Assembly (NCBI GenBank): GCA_018241995.1
Contig: JAFECT010000003.1
Coordinates: forward strand, 434,001-498,000
Reading direction: 5' to 3'
DNA from: Pseudomonadota bacterium
GTDB lineage: Bacteria > Pseudomonadota > Alphaproteobacteria > Caulobacterales > Caulobacteraceae
Length of the DNA stretch: 64,000 bases
The position numbers and the translations under genes are program-made. Positions 36,571 to 46,415 of this stretch are shown here, piece by piece (the first letter of the stretch is position 1; the number at the start of each line of letters is the position of its first letter). The notes under the pieces are model-generated. The model searched no databases. It was not told where the DNA came from and saw only the letters and a program-made list of their open reading frames with translations.

Positions 36571-37631
36571 GCCGCAACTCCCGTCGCGCGCCGGAGCCAG
36601 GGCCCGACATCATCTATCGGCAACACCTGTTCGGCCAGGCCCGTGGCGGCGGCGGCGCCCGGCATGCCCCACACCACGCTCGAGGCTTCGTCCTGGACGA
36701 TGAAGCGTCCGCCCGCGTGGGCCACCGCCTCACACCCCTTGGCGCCGTCCGCGCCCATTCCGGTCAGGATCGCAGCCATCACGCCGCTACCGTAGATTCG
36801 CGCGGCGCTCCGCAGCATTGGGTCCACCGCGGGCCGGCAGTAGTTCTCGGGCGGCTCCTGGTTCAGGCGGATTACAGCCGCCCCCTCGTGACGGTCCACC
36901 ACCATGTGCCACCCGCCCGGCGCGACGTAGCAATGGCCGGGCCGGACGTAATCGCCGTCACGCGCCTCGGCGCAGGGCCTATCGCCGACGCGTGTCAGCT
37001 GCTCGGCCAGCAGCGCGGTGAAGGTCGCCGGCATGTGTTGGGTCAGCAGGATCGGCTGCTCGACGGCGCCGCGGAGGGACTCGAACAGCTTCATCAGCGC
37101 CGGCGGCCCTCCTGTGGAGGAGCCGATGGCCAGCACCGCGGGCCGGTGCTTGATGGCCGGAGCCATGCGAAGGCGCACAGGCTCCGCCGCCATCGGCGCG
37201 CTCGCCGCGACAGGGGCGAGGCGAGGGGGCCTAGGCGAGCGCGCGACCAAGGCCTTGATCTTGGCCAGGAGGTCGCGCCTGAAGTCGTCGGCGCCTGTCA
37301 GTCCGCCGTCCGGCTTGGGAATGTAGTCGGACGCCCCGAGCTGGAGCGCCTTCAGGCTGATTTCAGCGTTTCGCCGGGTGAGCGTGGAGGCCATCACCAC
37401 ACGCACGTCCGGGTGGTCTGCGACAATGTGTCCAAGCGCCGTCAGGCCGTCCATGACGGGCATTTCTATGTCGAGCACCACCACATCGACAGGTCGATGG
37501 CGCAGTTGCATCAGGGCGACCTCGCCGTTCGAGGCGGTCGCGACCACCTCGATACGCGGGTCGGAGCTGAGCTGTTTGGATATGAGGCCGCGCACGATCG
37601 CGGAGTCGTCGACCACCATCACGCGGATCAT
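36567..37631 (-). CDS. cheB: Chemotaxis methylesterase CheB
   Basis: A 354-residue receptor-demethylating and deamidating enzyme. An N-terminal receiver has MVVDDSAIVRGLI and phosphoacceptor Asp in VVVLDIEMPVMDG. After a Pro/Ala-rich linker the esterase domain has the catalytic Ser in GSSTGGPPAL, His in QHMPATFT and Asp in GMGADGA. The start at 37631 (MIRVMVVDDS) matches family length; a further ATG at 37664 is 11 codons upstream. The cheB and cheR stop and start overlap by 4 bases. Confidence 0.95.
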   Translation of the reverse strand: MIRVMVVDDSAIVRGLISKQLSSDPRIEVVATASNGEVALMQLRHRPVDVVVLDIEMPVMDGLTALGHIVADHPDVRVVMASTLTRRNAEISLKALQLGASDYIPKPDGGLTGADDFRRDLLAKIKALVARSPRPPRLAPVAASAPMAAEPVRLRMAPAIKHRPAVLAIGSSTGGPPALMKLFESLRGAVEQPILLTQHMPATFTALLAEQLTRVGDRPCAEARDGDYVRPGHCYVAPGGWHMVVDRHEGAAVIRLNQEPPENYCRPAVDPMLRSAARIYGSGVMAAILTGMGADGAKGCEAVAHAGGRFIVQDEASSVVWGMPGAAAATGLAEQVLPIDDVGPWLRRATGVAA

Positions 37632-37919
37632 TGATTCTATTGAAGAAATGCAAGGCAGGGTCATGCGCCGACGTCCGCAGCAAAAAGGGGTTCGGCTGAC
37701 CGTTCCATGCCGCCAAGGCGCGGCGGCTGAAGCGACAAACCATCGAAGTCAGGATGTGTTGGCGAGGTTTAAATTATGGAAATGACGGCCCAACATTAAG
37801 TATAAAAATATCCCCTTCTGCTACCATTAGTCGAATTTGCAGAAATTAGGATTTTCCTGGCCTCTTTATTTTTCTCATCCAATTTGAATCGGTGGGGATT
37901 CGGCAGGACTTGTCGTCTG

Positions 37920-38612
37920 ATGCTTGATTTGGTTACGGGCCGCGACCTGCGTGCGGCGCGCGCAATGGCTTACGTTACGCAAGGTCAACTTGCGGTCCGC
38001 GCCGGCGTCAGCATGGAGACCATCAAGCGGCTGGAGGGCATCCGGGGCCCGGTCAATGCGAATGTTCGCACTCTGGCCGACATCCTGGCGGCTCTCGATC
38101 ATTTCGGAGTGTTTTTCGAGAGGGTCGATAGGCAGGTCGTCGTTCGCATGCGAGGGCGCGCTGCCGGCGGCCCCCACACGGCGGCGGGCGCGGCACCTCG
38201 CGTGCCCGGTGATCCGAGCGATCCGATGTTCGCCGATCAGGGCGCGCCATCCTGTCAGACGATGCTGCGCAACATTCCGGGTATGTTGGGATATTGGGAC
38301 CGCGATCTGCGGTGCCGTTTCAGCAATCAGGCCTACAAGGAATGGTTCGGTAAGACGCCGGATCAAATGCGCGGCATTGCGGCGTGGGAGTTGCTGGGAT
38401 CGGAGCTGTTTGAGCTCAACAAGCCGTATTTCCTCGCCGCATTGGGCGGGACGCCGCAGGCCTTTGAGCGGATCATCGTCAAGCCCAGCGGCCAACCCGG
38501 GCGCACCTGGGCTCAGTACGTGCCTGACAGGGACGAGAACGGCTTGGTCAAGGGTGTCTGTGCGATCGTCACGGATATCAGCGCCCTGAAAGTTGCGCCC
38601 CCTCGCGTTTAA
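37920..38612 (+). CDS. XRE-type HTH protein with a C-terminal PAS domain
   Basis: A 230-residue regulator. The N-terminal XRE helix-turn-helix is at about 8-65 (VTQGQLAVRAGVSMETIKRL, LADILAALDHFGVFF). After a Gly/Ala linker, a PAS domain follows at about 110-222 (LRNIPGMLGYWDRDLRCRFS, YVPDRDENGLVKGVCAIVTD). The ATG at 37920 is chosen; a TTG at 37884 would extend it by 12 residues. It faces away from cheB across a 288-base AT-rich gap, so it may sense a ligand by PAS and act on nearby promoters. It is not the usual chemotaxis receptor. Confidence 0.85.
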   Translation: MLDLVTGRDLRAARAMAYVTQGQLAVRAGVSMETIKRLEGIRGPVNANVRTLADILAALDHFGVFFERVDRQVVVRMRGRAAGGPHTAAGAAPRVPGDPSDPMFADQGAPSCQTMLRNIPGMLGYWDRDLRCRFSNQAYKEWFGKTPDQMRGIAAWELLGSELFELNKPYFLAALGGTPQAFERIIVKPSGQPGRTWAQYVPDRDENGLVKGVCAIVTDISALKVAPPRV

Positions 38613-38901
38613 CGCGCCGCTCACCCATCCCTTGAGCCGGGGAGGCCTTTGAGGTCTCCGCGCCGCTGCGCCACGCCAGCTTCGCCGTTAACCTTTCTGA
38701 ACGTTTTGCTTGCGGACTGCGGCCAAACGACCCTGAATACTGTGGATGTTCTGTGTATGTTCGCAATTATTCAGCAAAAGTCGGCCCCAAAGCCGCCGTT
38801 GTGGTTAAAAATGTCATTCAGTGTCATTGCAGCCCATCTGGTCCCGTGTTAACCCATTCGGCAGGGCAAATCAGGGGGCGGGCCGCACGGTCTGACAGGC
38901 T

Positions 38902-39369
38902 TTGTTTCTCTCCACCTTCGAGAAACAGCTGGACGCGAAGCGGCGCATCGTCGTGCCGCAGGATTTCCGCGCCGCGGCCGCAGGCTCCTTCGACGGCGTG
39001 TTCTGCTTCCCCTCCATCGAGGCCGACTGCCTCGAAGGCGGCGGCAAGGCCCTGTTCGACCTCTACGAGGGCATGATCGAGGAGCTGCCGTTCGGCGACC
39101 CCCTGCGTTCGTCGCTGGAGTTCGTCGTCTACGGCGGCATGAGTCAGCTGGCGTTCGACAGCGCCGGCCGCATCACCCTGCCCGAGAAGCTGTGCGAGGA
39201 GTTCGGCATCGACGACTGGGTCGTGGTCGTGGGCCTGAAGGACCGCTTCCAGATCTGGAGCCGGGAGCGCTATCAGGCGCACCGCGACGCCCAGCGCGCC
39301 TCGGCCCGCGCCGGCCTGGCGCAACTGCGCCAGCAGCAGCGCGCCGCCAAGGTCGGGGGCGCGTCGTGA
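38902..39369 (+). CDS. mraZ: MraZ, transcriptional regulator of the dcw cluster
   Basis: A 155-residue MraZ with two AbrB-like SpoVT folds: [19 protein letters not shown], then [20 protein letters not shown]. MraZ binds repeats in its own promoter and represses division and wall genes. The start is TTG at 38902. The 289-base upstream region (38613-38901) contains short repeats such as TGTCATT twice near 38814-38830, but no TGGG-type MraZ box could be settled by eye. Its stop overlaps rsmH by 4 bases. Confidence 0.95.
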   Translation: MFLSTFEKQLDAKRRIVVPQDFRAAAAGSFDGVFCFPSIEADCLEGGGKALFDLYEGMIEELPFGDPLRSSLEFVVYGGMSQLAFDSAGRITLPEKLCEEFGIDDWVVVVGLKDRFQIWSRERYQAHRDAQRASARAGLAQLRQQQRAAKVGGAS

Positions 39370-40316
39370 GCGAAGCGCACATCTCCGTCCTGCTGAGCGA
39401 GGTGGTCGAGGCCATCGACCCGCGCGAGGGCGACCTGATCATCGACGGCACCTTCGGCGCCGGCGGCTATACCCGCGCCTTCCTGGAGCGCGGCGCCGAG
39501 GTCCTGGCCTTCGACCGCGATCCGAGCGTCCGGGGCTTCGCCGAGGCCCTGTCGGCGGTGCACGGCGGGCGGCTGGAGCTCGTGGAGCGCCGCTTCTCGG
39601 AAATACGCCAGAGTTTGAAGGACTTCGGACGCGAGCACTGCCAGGGCGTGGCGCTGGATATCGGCGTCTCCTCGATGCAGCTGGACGAGGCCGACCGCGG
39701 CTTCTCCTTCATGCGCGACGGGCCGCTCGATATGCGCATGGGCAAGAATGGGCCCACTGCGGCGGACCTGGTGAACCACGAGGACGTCACCGAGCTGGCG
39801 CGCATCTTCTATGTGTACGGCGAGGAGCGGGCTTCGCGCCGCATCGCCTCCGCCATCGTGCGCCGCCGCGACGAGACGCCGTTCGAGCGGACGCTGGACC
39901 TGGCCGAGGTGGTCGAGCGGGCGCTGGGCGGGCGCAAGGGCGCGCCGGTGCATCCCGCCACCCGCGTGTTTCAGGCCCTGCGCATCGCCGTCAACGACGA
40001 GCTGGGCGAGCTGGAAAAGGGCCTGGCCGCGGCGGAGGCCGTGCTGGCGCCGGGCGGTCGCCTCGCGGTCGTCACCTTCCACTCGCTGGAAGACCGTATC
40101 GTGAAGAGCTTCCTGAACGAGCGCTCGGGCAACATCCCATCCGGCTCGCGCCACGCGCCGCCGAAGGCCTCGGGCCCACGCCCGACCTTCGAACTGCTGT
40201 TCAAGGGCGCAAAGGCTCCGGGCGAAGCCGAGCTGAACGCCAACCCGCGCGCCCGCTCGGCCAAGCTGCGCGCCGCGCGGCGCACCGATGCGCCTGCCCT
40301 GAGGGCCGCCGCATGA
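39366..40316 (+). CDS. rsmH: 16S rRNA (cytosine1402-N4)-methyltransferase
   Basis: A 316-residue RsmH (MraW). [57 protein letters not shown] and [16 protein letters not shown] are conserved. It methylates C1402 in the ribosomal P site. The GTG at 39366 overlaps the mraZ stop. Its end overlaps ftsL by ATGA. Confidence 0.96.
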   Translation: MSEAHISVLLSEVVEAIDPREGDLIIDGTFGAGGYTRAFLERGAEVLAFDRDPSVRGFAEALSAVHGGRLELVERRFSEIRQSLKDFGREHCQGVALDIGVSSMQLDEADRGFSFMRDGPLDMRMGKNGPTAADLVNHEDVTELARIFYVYGEERASRRIASAIVRRRDETPFERTLDLAEVVERALGGRKGAPVHPATRVFQALRIAVNDELGELEKGLAAAEAVLAPGGRLAVVTFHSLEDRIVKSFLNERSGNIPSGSRHAPPKASGPRPTFELLFKGAKAPGEAELNANPRARSAKLRAARRTDAPALRAAA

Positions 40317-40702
40317 ACCCGATCGCCGCCCTGTTCGAGCGCCGGATCCGCGGCTTCCGCGTGGTGGAGGTGGTGACCTTCGCCCTGCTGATCATGCTGG
40401 TGCTGTGGGTCTACCTGGCCAAGGCCGGCGCCGCGCGCGAACGCTCCGAGATCGCCCAGATTGAGCAGCGCATCGGCGACGAGCAGCGCAAGGTGAAGAG
40501 CCTGCGCGCCGAGGCCGCCAAGCTGGAGCAGCCGGCGCGTCTCGAGGCCCTGTCGGAAACCTATCTGAAGCTGGCGCCGGTCAGCGCCAAGCAGGAGGCG
40601 CGCCCCGACCGTCTCGACGGCTTGGCCGACCGGCCCGTGGCCAAGGCGCCCGATCCCGCCGCCGCCCCGGCCGAGCCTGCGGTTAAGGAGGGGGTGCAGT
40701 GA
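40313..40702 (+). CDS. ftsL: Cell division protein FtsL
   Basis: A 129-residue bitopic division protein. The transmembrane helix is [19 protein letters not shown] (about 18-36), followed by a periplasmic coiled coil ([37 protein letters not shown]) and a disordered Pro/Ala tail. FtsL joins FtsB and FtsQ to activate FtsW/FtsI at the septum. Identified by size, topology and position between rsmH and ftsI. Confidence 0.93.
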   Translation: MNPIAALFERRIRGFRVVEVVTFALLIMLVLWVYLAKAGAARERSEIAQIEQRIGDEQRKVKSLRAEAAKLEQPARLEALSETYLKLAPVSAKQEARPDRLDGLADRPVAKAPDPAAAPAEPAVKEGVQ

Positions 40703-42447
40703 GCCTCTTCGACATCCGCATCCAGGCCCCGATTCCGTCCCTGCGCTGGCTGGCCGAGCGGGTCTGGTCGGTGGAGCACGCCTTCGAGCGCGCCAAGGCC
40801 CAGGCGCGGCCCGAAGAAGACACCCGCGTCCGCATCTTCATGGTGCTGTGCGTGTTCGGCCTGGCCTTCGGCTTGCTGACGCTGGGCGCCACTCGCGCGG
40901 CCCTGTTCTCGGGCAAGCAGACGGTGAGCGGTCCGGCCGCGGCGGCGGCGGCCTCGCGCGCCGACCTGGTCGACCGCAACGGCGAGCTGATCGCCACCAA
41001 CCTGGTGCACTACGGCCTCTACGTCGATCCGGACGAGGTCTGGGACGTGGACCAGACGCGCCAGGCCCTGCTGGCCGCTGCGCCGCAGCTGAACGCCCAG
41101 CGCCTGCAGAAGGCGCTGACCGCCGACCACGTCTCCTACCTCCTGGGTGGGCTCACCCCCCAGGACAAGGACCGTATCCACGCCCTGGGCCTGCCGGGCA
41201 TCAGCTTCGCGGAGGAGGACAAGCGCGTCTATCCGCTGGGCGTCTCCGCCTCACACCTGGTCGGGTTCGTGGACTCCGGCGGGCAGGGGATCGCGGGCAT
41301 GGAGCGCGCGCTCGACGCCACGATCCGCCAGGCCGGCCGGTCTGGCCAGCCGGTGGCCCTGGCCATCGACCTGCGCGTCCAGGGCGCGCTGGAGGACGAG
41401 CTGTCCAGCGCCATCGTCAAGCTGGGCGCCAAGGGCGGCGTGGGCATCGTCACCGATACCCAGACTGGCGAGGTCCTGGGCATGGCCAGCTATCCGGACT
41501 TCGATCCCGCGGCCCCCGGTCGCGCGTCGGACGACGCCAAGCTCAACCGCGCCGCCTCCTCGGTGTTCGAGATGGGTTCGACCTTCAAGGTGTTCACCCT
41601 GTCGGCCGCGCTGGACTCCGGCACGGCCACCCTGGACAGCCGCGTCGACGTCTCGTCCCTGCGTATCGGCGACCGCCAGATCCACGACGACGAGAAGTCG
41701 AATCGTGTGATGACCTTGTCGGAAGTGTTCATCCATTCCTCCAACATCGGCACCTCGAAGCTGGCGCTGCAGATGGGCGGCGACAGGCTGGTTCCGTACT
41801 TCGACGCCTTCGGCCTGTTCCGCCCCGCGCCCATCGAATTGCGCGAGAGCGCCCGCCCGCTGGCGCCCCGGAAATGGAGCGAGACCACCGTCGCCTCGGC
41901 CTCCTTCGGCCACGCCATTTCGGTGACGCCGCTGCAGGTCGCCGCCGGCGTCGGCGCGGTCGCCAACGGCGGGGTCTACGTGCCCCTGACCCTGAAGAAG
42001 CGCGTTCCCGGCCAGCCGATCGTAGGTCGCCGCGTGATCAAGCCCGAGACCAGCGAGGCCATGCTCGGCCTGATGCGGCTGAACGTGATGAAGGGCACCG
42101 GGACCAAGGCCAACGTTCCGGGCCTGCGCGTCGGCGGCAAGACCGGCTCGGCCGAGAAGGCCATCGGCGGCCACTATGAGCGCCACAAGGTCGTGGCCTC
42201 CTTCGCCTCGGTCTTCCCGACCGACGGCCCGGTCAATCAGAAGCGCTATCTGGTGCTGATCCTGGTCGACGAGCCGGTCGGCAACGCCTTCTCCATGGGT
42301 CAGCGCACCGCCGCCTGGACCGCCGCGCCCGTCGCCGGGCGGGTGATCGACCGCATCGCCCCATTCCTGGGCGTGCGCCGCGTGACCGACCTGCCGAACC
42401 TCACTCCGACGCCCGTGCCGGAAGTCGAGACGGAGGGCGAGCAGTGA
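40699..42447 (+). CDS. ftsI: Septal peptidoglycan transpeptidase (PBP3)
   Basis: A 582-residue FtsI. A cytosolic tail is followed by a membrane anchor near VRIFMVLCVFGLAFGLLTLG. A dimerisation-like domain follows, then the transpeptidase with the SxxK in FEMGSTFKVFTL, SSN in HSSNIGTSK, and KTGS in GGKTGSAEK. It cross-links septal peptidoglycan with FtsW. The GTG start overlaps the ftsL stop by 4 bases. It shares TGATG with murE. Confidence 0.96.
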   Translation: MSLFDIRIQAPIPSLRWLAERVWSVEHAFERAKAQARPEEDTRVRIFMVLCVFGLAFGLLTLGATRAALFSGKQTVSGPAAAAAASRADLVDRNGELIATNLVHYGLYVDPDEVWDVDQTRQALLAAAPQLNAQRLQKALTADHVSYLLGGLTPQDKDRIHALGLPGISFAEEDKRVYPLGVSASHLVGFVDSGGQGIAGMERALDATIRQAGRSGQPVALAIDLRVQGALEDELSSAIVKLGAKGGVGIVTDTQTGEVLGMASYPDFDPAAPGRASDDAKLNRAASSVFEMGSTFKVFTLSAALDSGTATLDSRVDVSSLRIGDRQIHDDEKSNRVMTLSEVFIHSSNIGTSKLALQMGGDRLVPYFDAFGLFRPAPIELRESARPLAPRKWSETTVASASFGHAISVTPLQVAAGVGAVANGGVYVPLTLKKRVPGQPIVGRRVIKPETSEAMLGLMRLNVMKGTGTKANVPGLRVGGKTGSAEKAIGGHYERHKVVASFASVFPTDGPVNQKRYLVLILVDEPVGNAFSMGQRTAAWTAAPVAGRVIDRIAPFLGVRRVTDLPNLTPTPVPEVETEGEQ

Positions 42448-43892
42448 TGGCCGCGCGCCTGTCGGAGATCCTGCGCCGCGACGTCGCCGTCGACCCCCTG
42501 ATCACCGGGGTGACCGCCGACAGCCGCAAGGTCGCCTCGGGCGTGCTGTTCGCGGCCTTGCCGGGCGCGCGCGCCGACGGCCGCGCCTTTATCCCGCAGG
42601 CCATCGCCCAGGGCGCCGCGGCCGTGCTGGCGCCGGAAGACACGCCCGCGGAGGCCGCGCCGGTGCTGGTGCGCTCCGGCGACGTGCGCCGCGCTTATGC
42701 CCTGGCCGCCAAGGCCTTCTACGGCGCCCAGCCCAAGACCTGCGTGGCGGTGACCGGCACCAACGGCAAGACCTCGGTCGCCACCTTCTGCCACCAGATC
42801 TGGACGAAGCTCGGCCGCAACGCCGCGAGCATGGGCACGCTGGGCGTCACCGCCGGCGAGGAGACGATCACCGGCCCCGGCCTCACCAGCCCGGACGCCG
42901 CCGAGGCCGCCCGCCTGCTGGCCGAGCTGGCCCAGCGCGGCGTCACCCACCTGGCGCTGGAGGCCTCGTCGCACGGCATCGACCAGCGGCGCCTGGACGG
43001 CGTGGCCCTGACCGCGGCGGGTTTCACCAACCTGACCCAGGATCACCTGGACTATCACGGCGACATGGCCGCCTATCGGACGGCCAAGCTGCGCCTGTTC
43101 GAACAGTTGCTGCCGCGCGGGCGCACGGCGGTGCTGAACGCCGACTCCGACGCCTACAACCACTTCGCCGCCTCCTCGATCATGTCGGGGCTGGGCATCT
43201 ATTCGGTGGGCGAGCGCGGGCGGAACCTGTCGCTGGCCTCGCGCCGGCTGGTGCCCGAAGGCCAGCGGCTGACCATCGACGCCGACGGCGAACTGCACGA
43301 GATCCTGCTGCCCCTGGCGGGCGCCTTCCAGGCGTCCAACGCCATGGTCGCGGCGGGCCTCTGTGTTGCGGCGGGCGAAAAGGCCCTCGACGTGCTGACG
43401 GCGATGGAAGCCATCAAGGGCGCGCCCGGGCGCCTGCAACGCATCGGGACCGGCCACCACGGCGGCGAGGCCTATGTCGACTACGCCCACACCCCAGATG
43501 GGCTGGAGACGGTGCTGAAGGCTCTGCGGCCGCATGCGTCCGGCAAGCTGGTGGTGGTGTTCGGCTGCGGCGGCGATCGCGACCGGGCCAAGCGCCCGAT
43601 CATGGGGCAGATCGCCGAGCGCCTCGCCGATGTGGCCATCCTGACCGACGACAATCCCCGCTCCGAGAGCCCTGCCGCCATCCGCGCCGAGGTGCGCAAG
43701 GGCGCGCCGGGCGCGCGCGAAATCGCCGACCGCGCCGCCGCCATCCAGGAGGCTGTCGAAGGCCTGCGACAAGGCGACGTGCTGGTTGTCGCCGGAAAAG
43801 GTCACGAGCAGGGTCAAATTGTCGGCGAAACCGTCTATCCCTTCGACGACGCGACCGAGGTCGCGCGCGCTTTGAAGGGGGAGACCGTCTAG
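42447..43892 (+). CDS. murE: UDP-MurNAc-L-Ala-D-Glu:meso-DAP ligase
   Basis: A 481-residue Mur ligase adding meso-diaminopimelate. Motifs: ATP site TGTNGKTSVATFC, LEASSHGIDQRRLDG, DYAHTPDGLETVL, and the DNPR motif in LTDDNPRSESPAA, which indicates DAP specificity. The ATG overlaps the ftsI stop as TGATG; a GTG one codon upstream is also in frame. Confidence 0.96.
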   Translation: MAARLSEILRRDVAVDPLITGVTADSRKVASGVLFAALPGARADGRAFIPQAIAQGAAAVLAPEDTPAEAAPVLVRSGDVRRAYALAAKAFYGAQPKTCVAVTGTNGKTSVATFCHQIWTKLGRNAASMGTLGVTAGEETITGPGLTSPDAAEAARLLAELAQRGVTHLALEASSHGIDQRRLDGVALTAAGFTNLTQDHLDYHGDMAAYRTAKLRLFEQLLPRGRTAVLNADSDAYNHFAASSIMSGLGIYSVGERGRNLSLASRRLVPEGQRLTIDADGELHEILLPLAGAFQASNAMVAAGLCVAAGEKALDVLTAMEAIKGAPGRLQRIGTGHHGGEAYVDYAHTPDGLETVLKALRPHASGKLVVVFGCGGDRDRAKRPIMGQIAERLADVAILTDDNPRSESPAAIRAEVRKGAPGAREIADRAAAIQEAVEGLRQGDVLVVAGKGHEQGQIVGETVYPFDDATEVARALKGETV

Positions 43893-45299
43893 ATGGCCGA
43901 ACCGCTGTGGACCTCCGACGAGGTCCTGGCCGCAACGACCGGGCGTCTGGCCGGAGACGGGTTCTCCGCCGGCGGCGTCACCTTCGACACGCGCGAGCTG
44001 CAGCCGGGCGACCTGTTCATCGCGCTTGCCGGCGAGCGTGACGGGCATGAGTTCGTGGCCCAGGCCTTCGAGAAGGGCGCGGCCGCCGCCCTGGTCTCCA
44101 AGCCGGTCGAAGGCGGGCCGCATGTGCTGGTCGGTGATACCCTGAAGGCTCTGGAGGCCCTGGGGGCCTTCGCGCGTGACCGGGCGCCGCAAGTGCGGCG
44201 GGGCGCGGTGACCGGCTCCGTCGGCAAGACCAGCGTGACTCAGGCCATCGCCGCGGGCCTGAGGCTGGCCGGGCCGTCGCACAACTCGGTCAAGAGCTTC
44301 AACAACCACATCGGCGTGCCGCTGACCCTGGCGCGGATGCCGCGCGGGACCGAGCGGGCGGTGTTCGAGATCGGCATGAACCATGCCGAGGAGATCCGGC
44401 CGCTGTCCAAGATGGTCCAGCCGCACGCGGTCTGCGTGACGACGGTCGGCCCGGTCCACATCGAGAACTTTCCCGACGGCGAGGCCGGCGTGGCCAAGGC
44501 CAAGGCCGAGATCTTCGACGGCCTGGGGCCGGGCGGCATGGCGGTGATCAACGCCGACAACCGCTGGTTCGACCAGATGAAGCAGGCGGCCCTGCACGTG
44601 GGCGCCCGCGTGATGGGCTTCGGCTCGGACGAAACGGCGGACGCGCGGTTGCTGGACTTCCAGCCCGACCTGAACGGGGCGCGGGTCTCGGCCCGCATCT
44701 GGGGCCATGATTATGTCTTCACCCTGGCCCAGACCGGCTTCCACTGGGGGCTGAACAGCCTCGCGGTCCTCCTGATGCTCGATGCGCTGGACGTGCCGAT
44801 GGAGACGGGGCTGCAGGCCCTGTCGGAGTTCCAGCCCCTGGCCGGCCGCGGCGAGGAGAGGCGGGTGCGCGTCGAGGGCGGCGAATTCGTGCTGATCGAC
44901 GAGAGCTACAACGCCAATCCGATGTCGATGAAGGCCACCCTGGCCAGCCTCGCCGTGCGCAGGCCCGAGGACAACGGCCGGCGCATCGTGGCCCTGACCG
45001 ACATGCTTGAACTCGGCCCCGACGCGGACGACCTGCACGCGGGCCTGGCCGAGGCCATCGAGCAGGCTGACGTGCACCAGGTGTTTCTGGCCGGGCCGCA
45101 CATGAAGGCGCTGTGGGGCGTGCTGCCAGAAAGCCGCCGCGGCGCCTGGGCGGCCACGGCCGCGGAGCTTTCGCCTCAGGTCACCGAGGCCGTGCGGCCG
45201 GGTGATCTCATCATGGTCAAGGGGTCGAACGGCTCCAAGGCCTCCCTCATCGCCAAGGCCCTGGCAGGCCTCGACTTTTCCGCGCGGGAGACCGGCTGA
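43893..45299 (+). CDS. murF: UDP-MurNAc-tripeptide D-Ala-D-Ala ligase
   Basis: A 468-residue MurF. Motifs: [19 protein letters not shown] site [13 protein letters not shown] (TGSVGKT), [30 protein letters not shown]. It makes UDP-MurNAc-pentapeptide. The ATG follows the murE stop TAG directly. Its stop overlaps the mraY start as TGATG. Confidence 0.96.
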   Translation: MAEPLWTSDEVLAATTGRLAGDGFSAGGVTFDTRELQPGDLFIALAGERDGHEFVAQAFEKGAAAALVSKPVEGGPHVLVGDTLKALEALGAFARDRAPQVRRGAVTGSVGKTSVTQAIAAGLRLAGPSHNSVKSFNNHIGVPLTLARMPRGTERAVFEIGMNHAEEIRPLSKMVQPHAVCVTTVGPVHIENFPDGEAGVAKAKAEIFDGLGPGGMAVINADNRWFDQMKQAALHVGARVMGFGSDETADARLLDFQPDLNGARVSARIWGHDYVFTLAQTGFHWGLNSLAVLLMLDALDVPMETGLQALSEFQPLAGRGEERRVRVEGGEFVLIDESYNANPMSMKATLASLAVRRPEDNGRRIVALTDMLELGPDADDLHAGLAEAIEQADVHQVFLAGPHMKALWGVLPESRRGAWAATAAELSPQVTEAVRPGDLIMVKGSNGSKASLIAKALAGLDFSARETG

Positions 45300-46411
45300 T
45301 GTTCTATCTGCTCTATGAGCATTTCGCGAAGTACAGCCACGTCTTCCCGCTGCTCAACCTGCTCAAGTACCTGACGGTGCGCGTGGGCCTCTCCATGGCC
45401 ACCTCGGGCTTCGTCACCATCGCCATGGGCTCGCGCTTCATCGCCTGGATGCGGACCAAGCAGGGCCGCGGCCAGCCGATCCGCACCGATGGGCCGGAGG
45501 GGCACCTGCTGACCAAGCAGGGGACGCCCACCATGGGCGGGCTGATGATCCTGGCCGGGGTGGCGGTCGCGACCCTGCTCTGGGCCAATCTGCGCGACAT
45601 CTATGTCTGGATCGTGCTGGGCGTGACCCTGGGCTACGGCGTGTTGGGCTTCATGGACGATTACGCCAAGGTCACCAAACAGACCTCGGCCGGCCTGACC
45701 AGCACCCAGAAGCTGATCTTCCAGTTCCTCATCGCGATCGTCGCCGTGGTGGTGCTGATCATCTTCGCGCCCAAGCAGAACCTGACACCGGGGCTCGAGA
45801 CCTCCGTCGCCTTCCCCTTCTTCAAGGAGCTGGTGATCCCGCTGGGGTGGTTCTACGTGGCCTTCGCCTCGATCTGCATCGCCGGGTTCTCCAATGCGGT
45901 GAACATCACCGACGGCCTGGACGGCCTGGCGACGGTGCCGGTGATGATGGCCTCGGCCGCCTTCGGCGTGATCTGCTACCTGGTCGGCAACTACGTCTTC
46001 TCCAAGTACCTGGGCGTCCATTTCGTGCCCGAGGTGGGGGAGGTGGCGATCATCTGCGCCGCCCTGATCGGCGGCGGCATGGGCTTCCTCTGGTACAACG
46101 CGCCCCCGGCCAAGATCTTCATGGGCGACACCGGGTCGCTGGCGCTCGGCGGGGCGCTGGGCGCCATCGCCGTCTGCACCAAGCATGAGATCGTGCTGGG
46201 CATCATCGGCGGCCTGTTCGTGGTCGAGGCGCTCTCGGTGATGATCCAGGTCGGCTACTTCAAGCTGACCAAGAAGCGGGTGTTCCTGATGGCCCCGATC
46301 CACCACCACTTCGAGAAGCTGGGCTGGGCGGAACCGACCATCGTGATCCGCTTCTGGATCGTGGCGGCGCTCTTGGCCCTGATCGGCCTGTCGTCGCTGA
46401 AGCTGCGCTAG
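45299..46411 (+). CDS. mraY: Phospho-MurNAc-pentapeptide transferase
   Basis: A 370-residue polytopic enzyme that makes lipid I on undecaprenyl phosphate. About ten membrane segments are visible. The conserved loops [48 protein letters not shown] and the triple-His [12 protein letters not shown] are all present. Start overlaps the murF stop. Confidence 0.97.
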   Translation: MFYLLYEHFAKYSHVFPLLNLLKYLTVRVGLSMATSGFVTIAMGSRFIAWMRTKQGRGQPIRTDGPEGHLLTKQGTPTMGGLMILAGVAVATLLWANLRDIYVWIVLGVTLGYGVLGFMDDYAKVTKQTSAGLTSTQKLIFQFLIAIVAVVVLIIFAPKQNLTPGLETSVAFPFFKELVIPLGWFYVAFASICIAGFSNAVNITDGLDGLATVPVMMASAAFGVICYLVGNYVFSKYLGVHFVPEVGEVAIICAALIGGGMGFLWYNAPPAKIFMGDTGSLALGGALGAIAVCTKHEIVLGIIGGLFVVEALSVMIQVGYFKLTKKRVFLMAPIHHHFEKLGWAEPTIVIRFWIVAALLALIGLSSLKLR

Positions 46412-46415
46412 GGCG

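Noticed and set aside
42300-45101. 933-residue ORF antisense to ftsI, murE and murF
   Set aside because: Its composition (His, Arg, Gln and Gly-rich) and lack of any domain mark it as an antisense shadow of three well-recognised genes.
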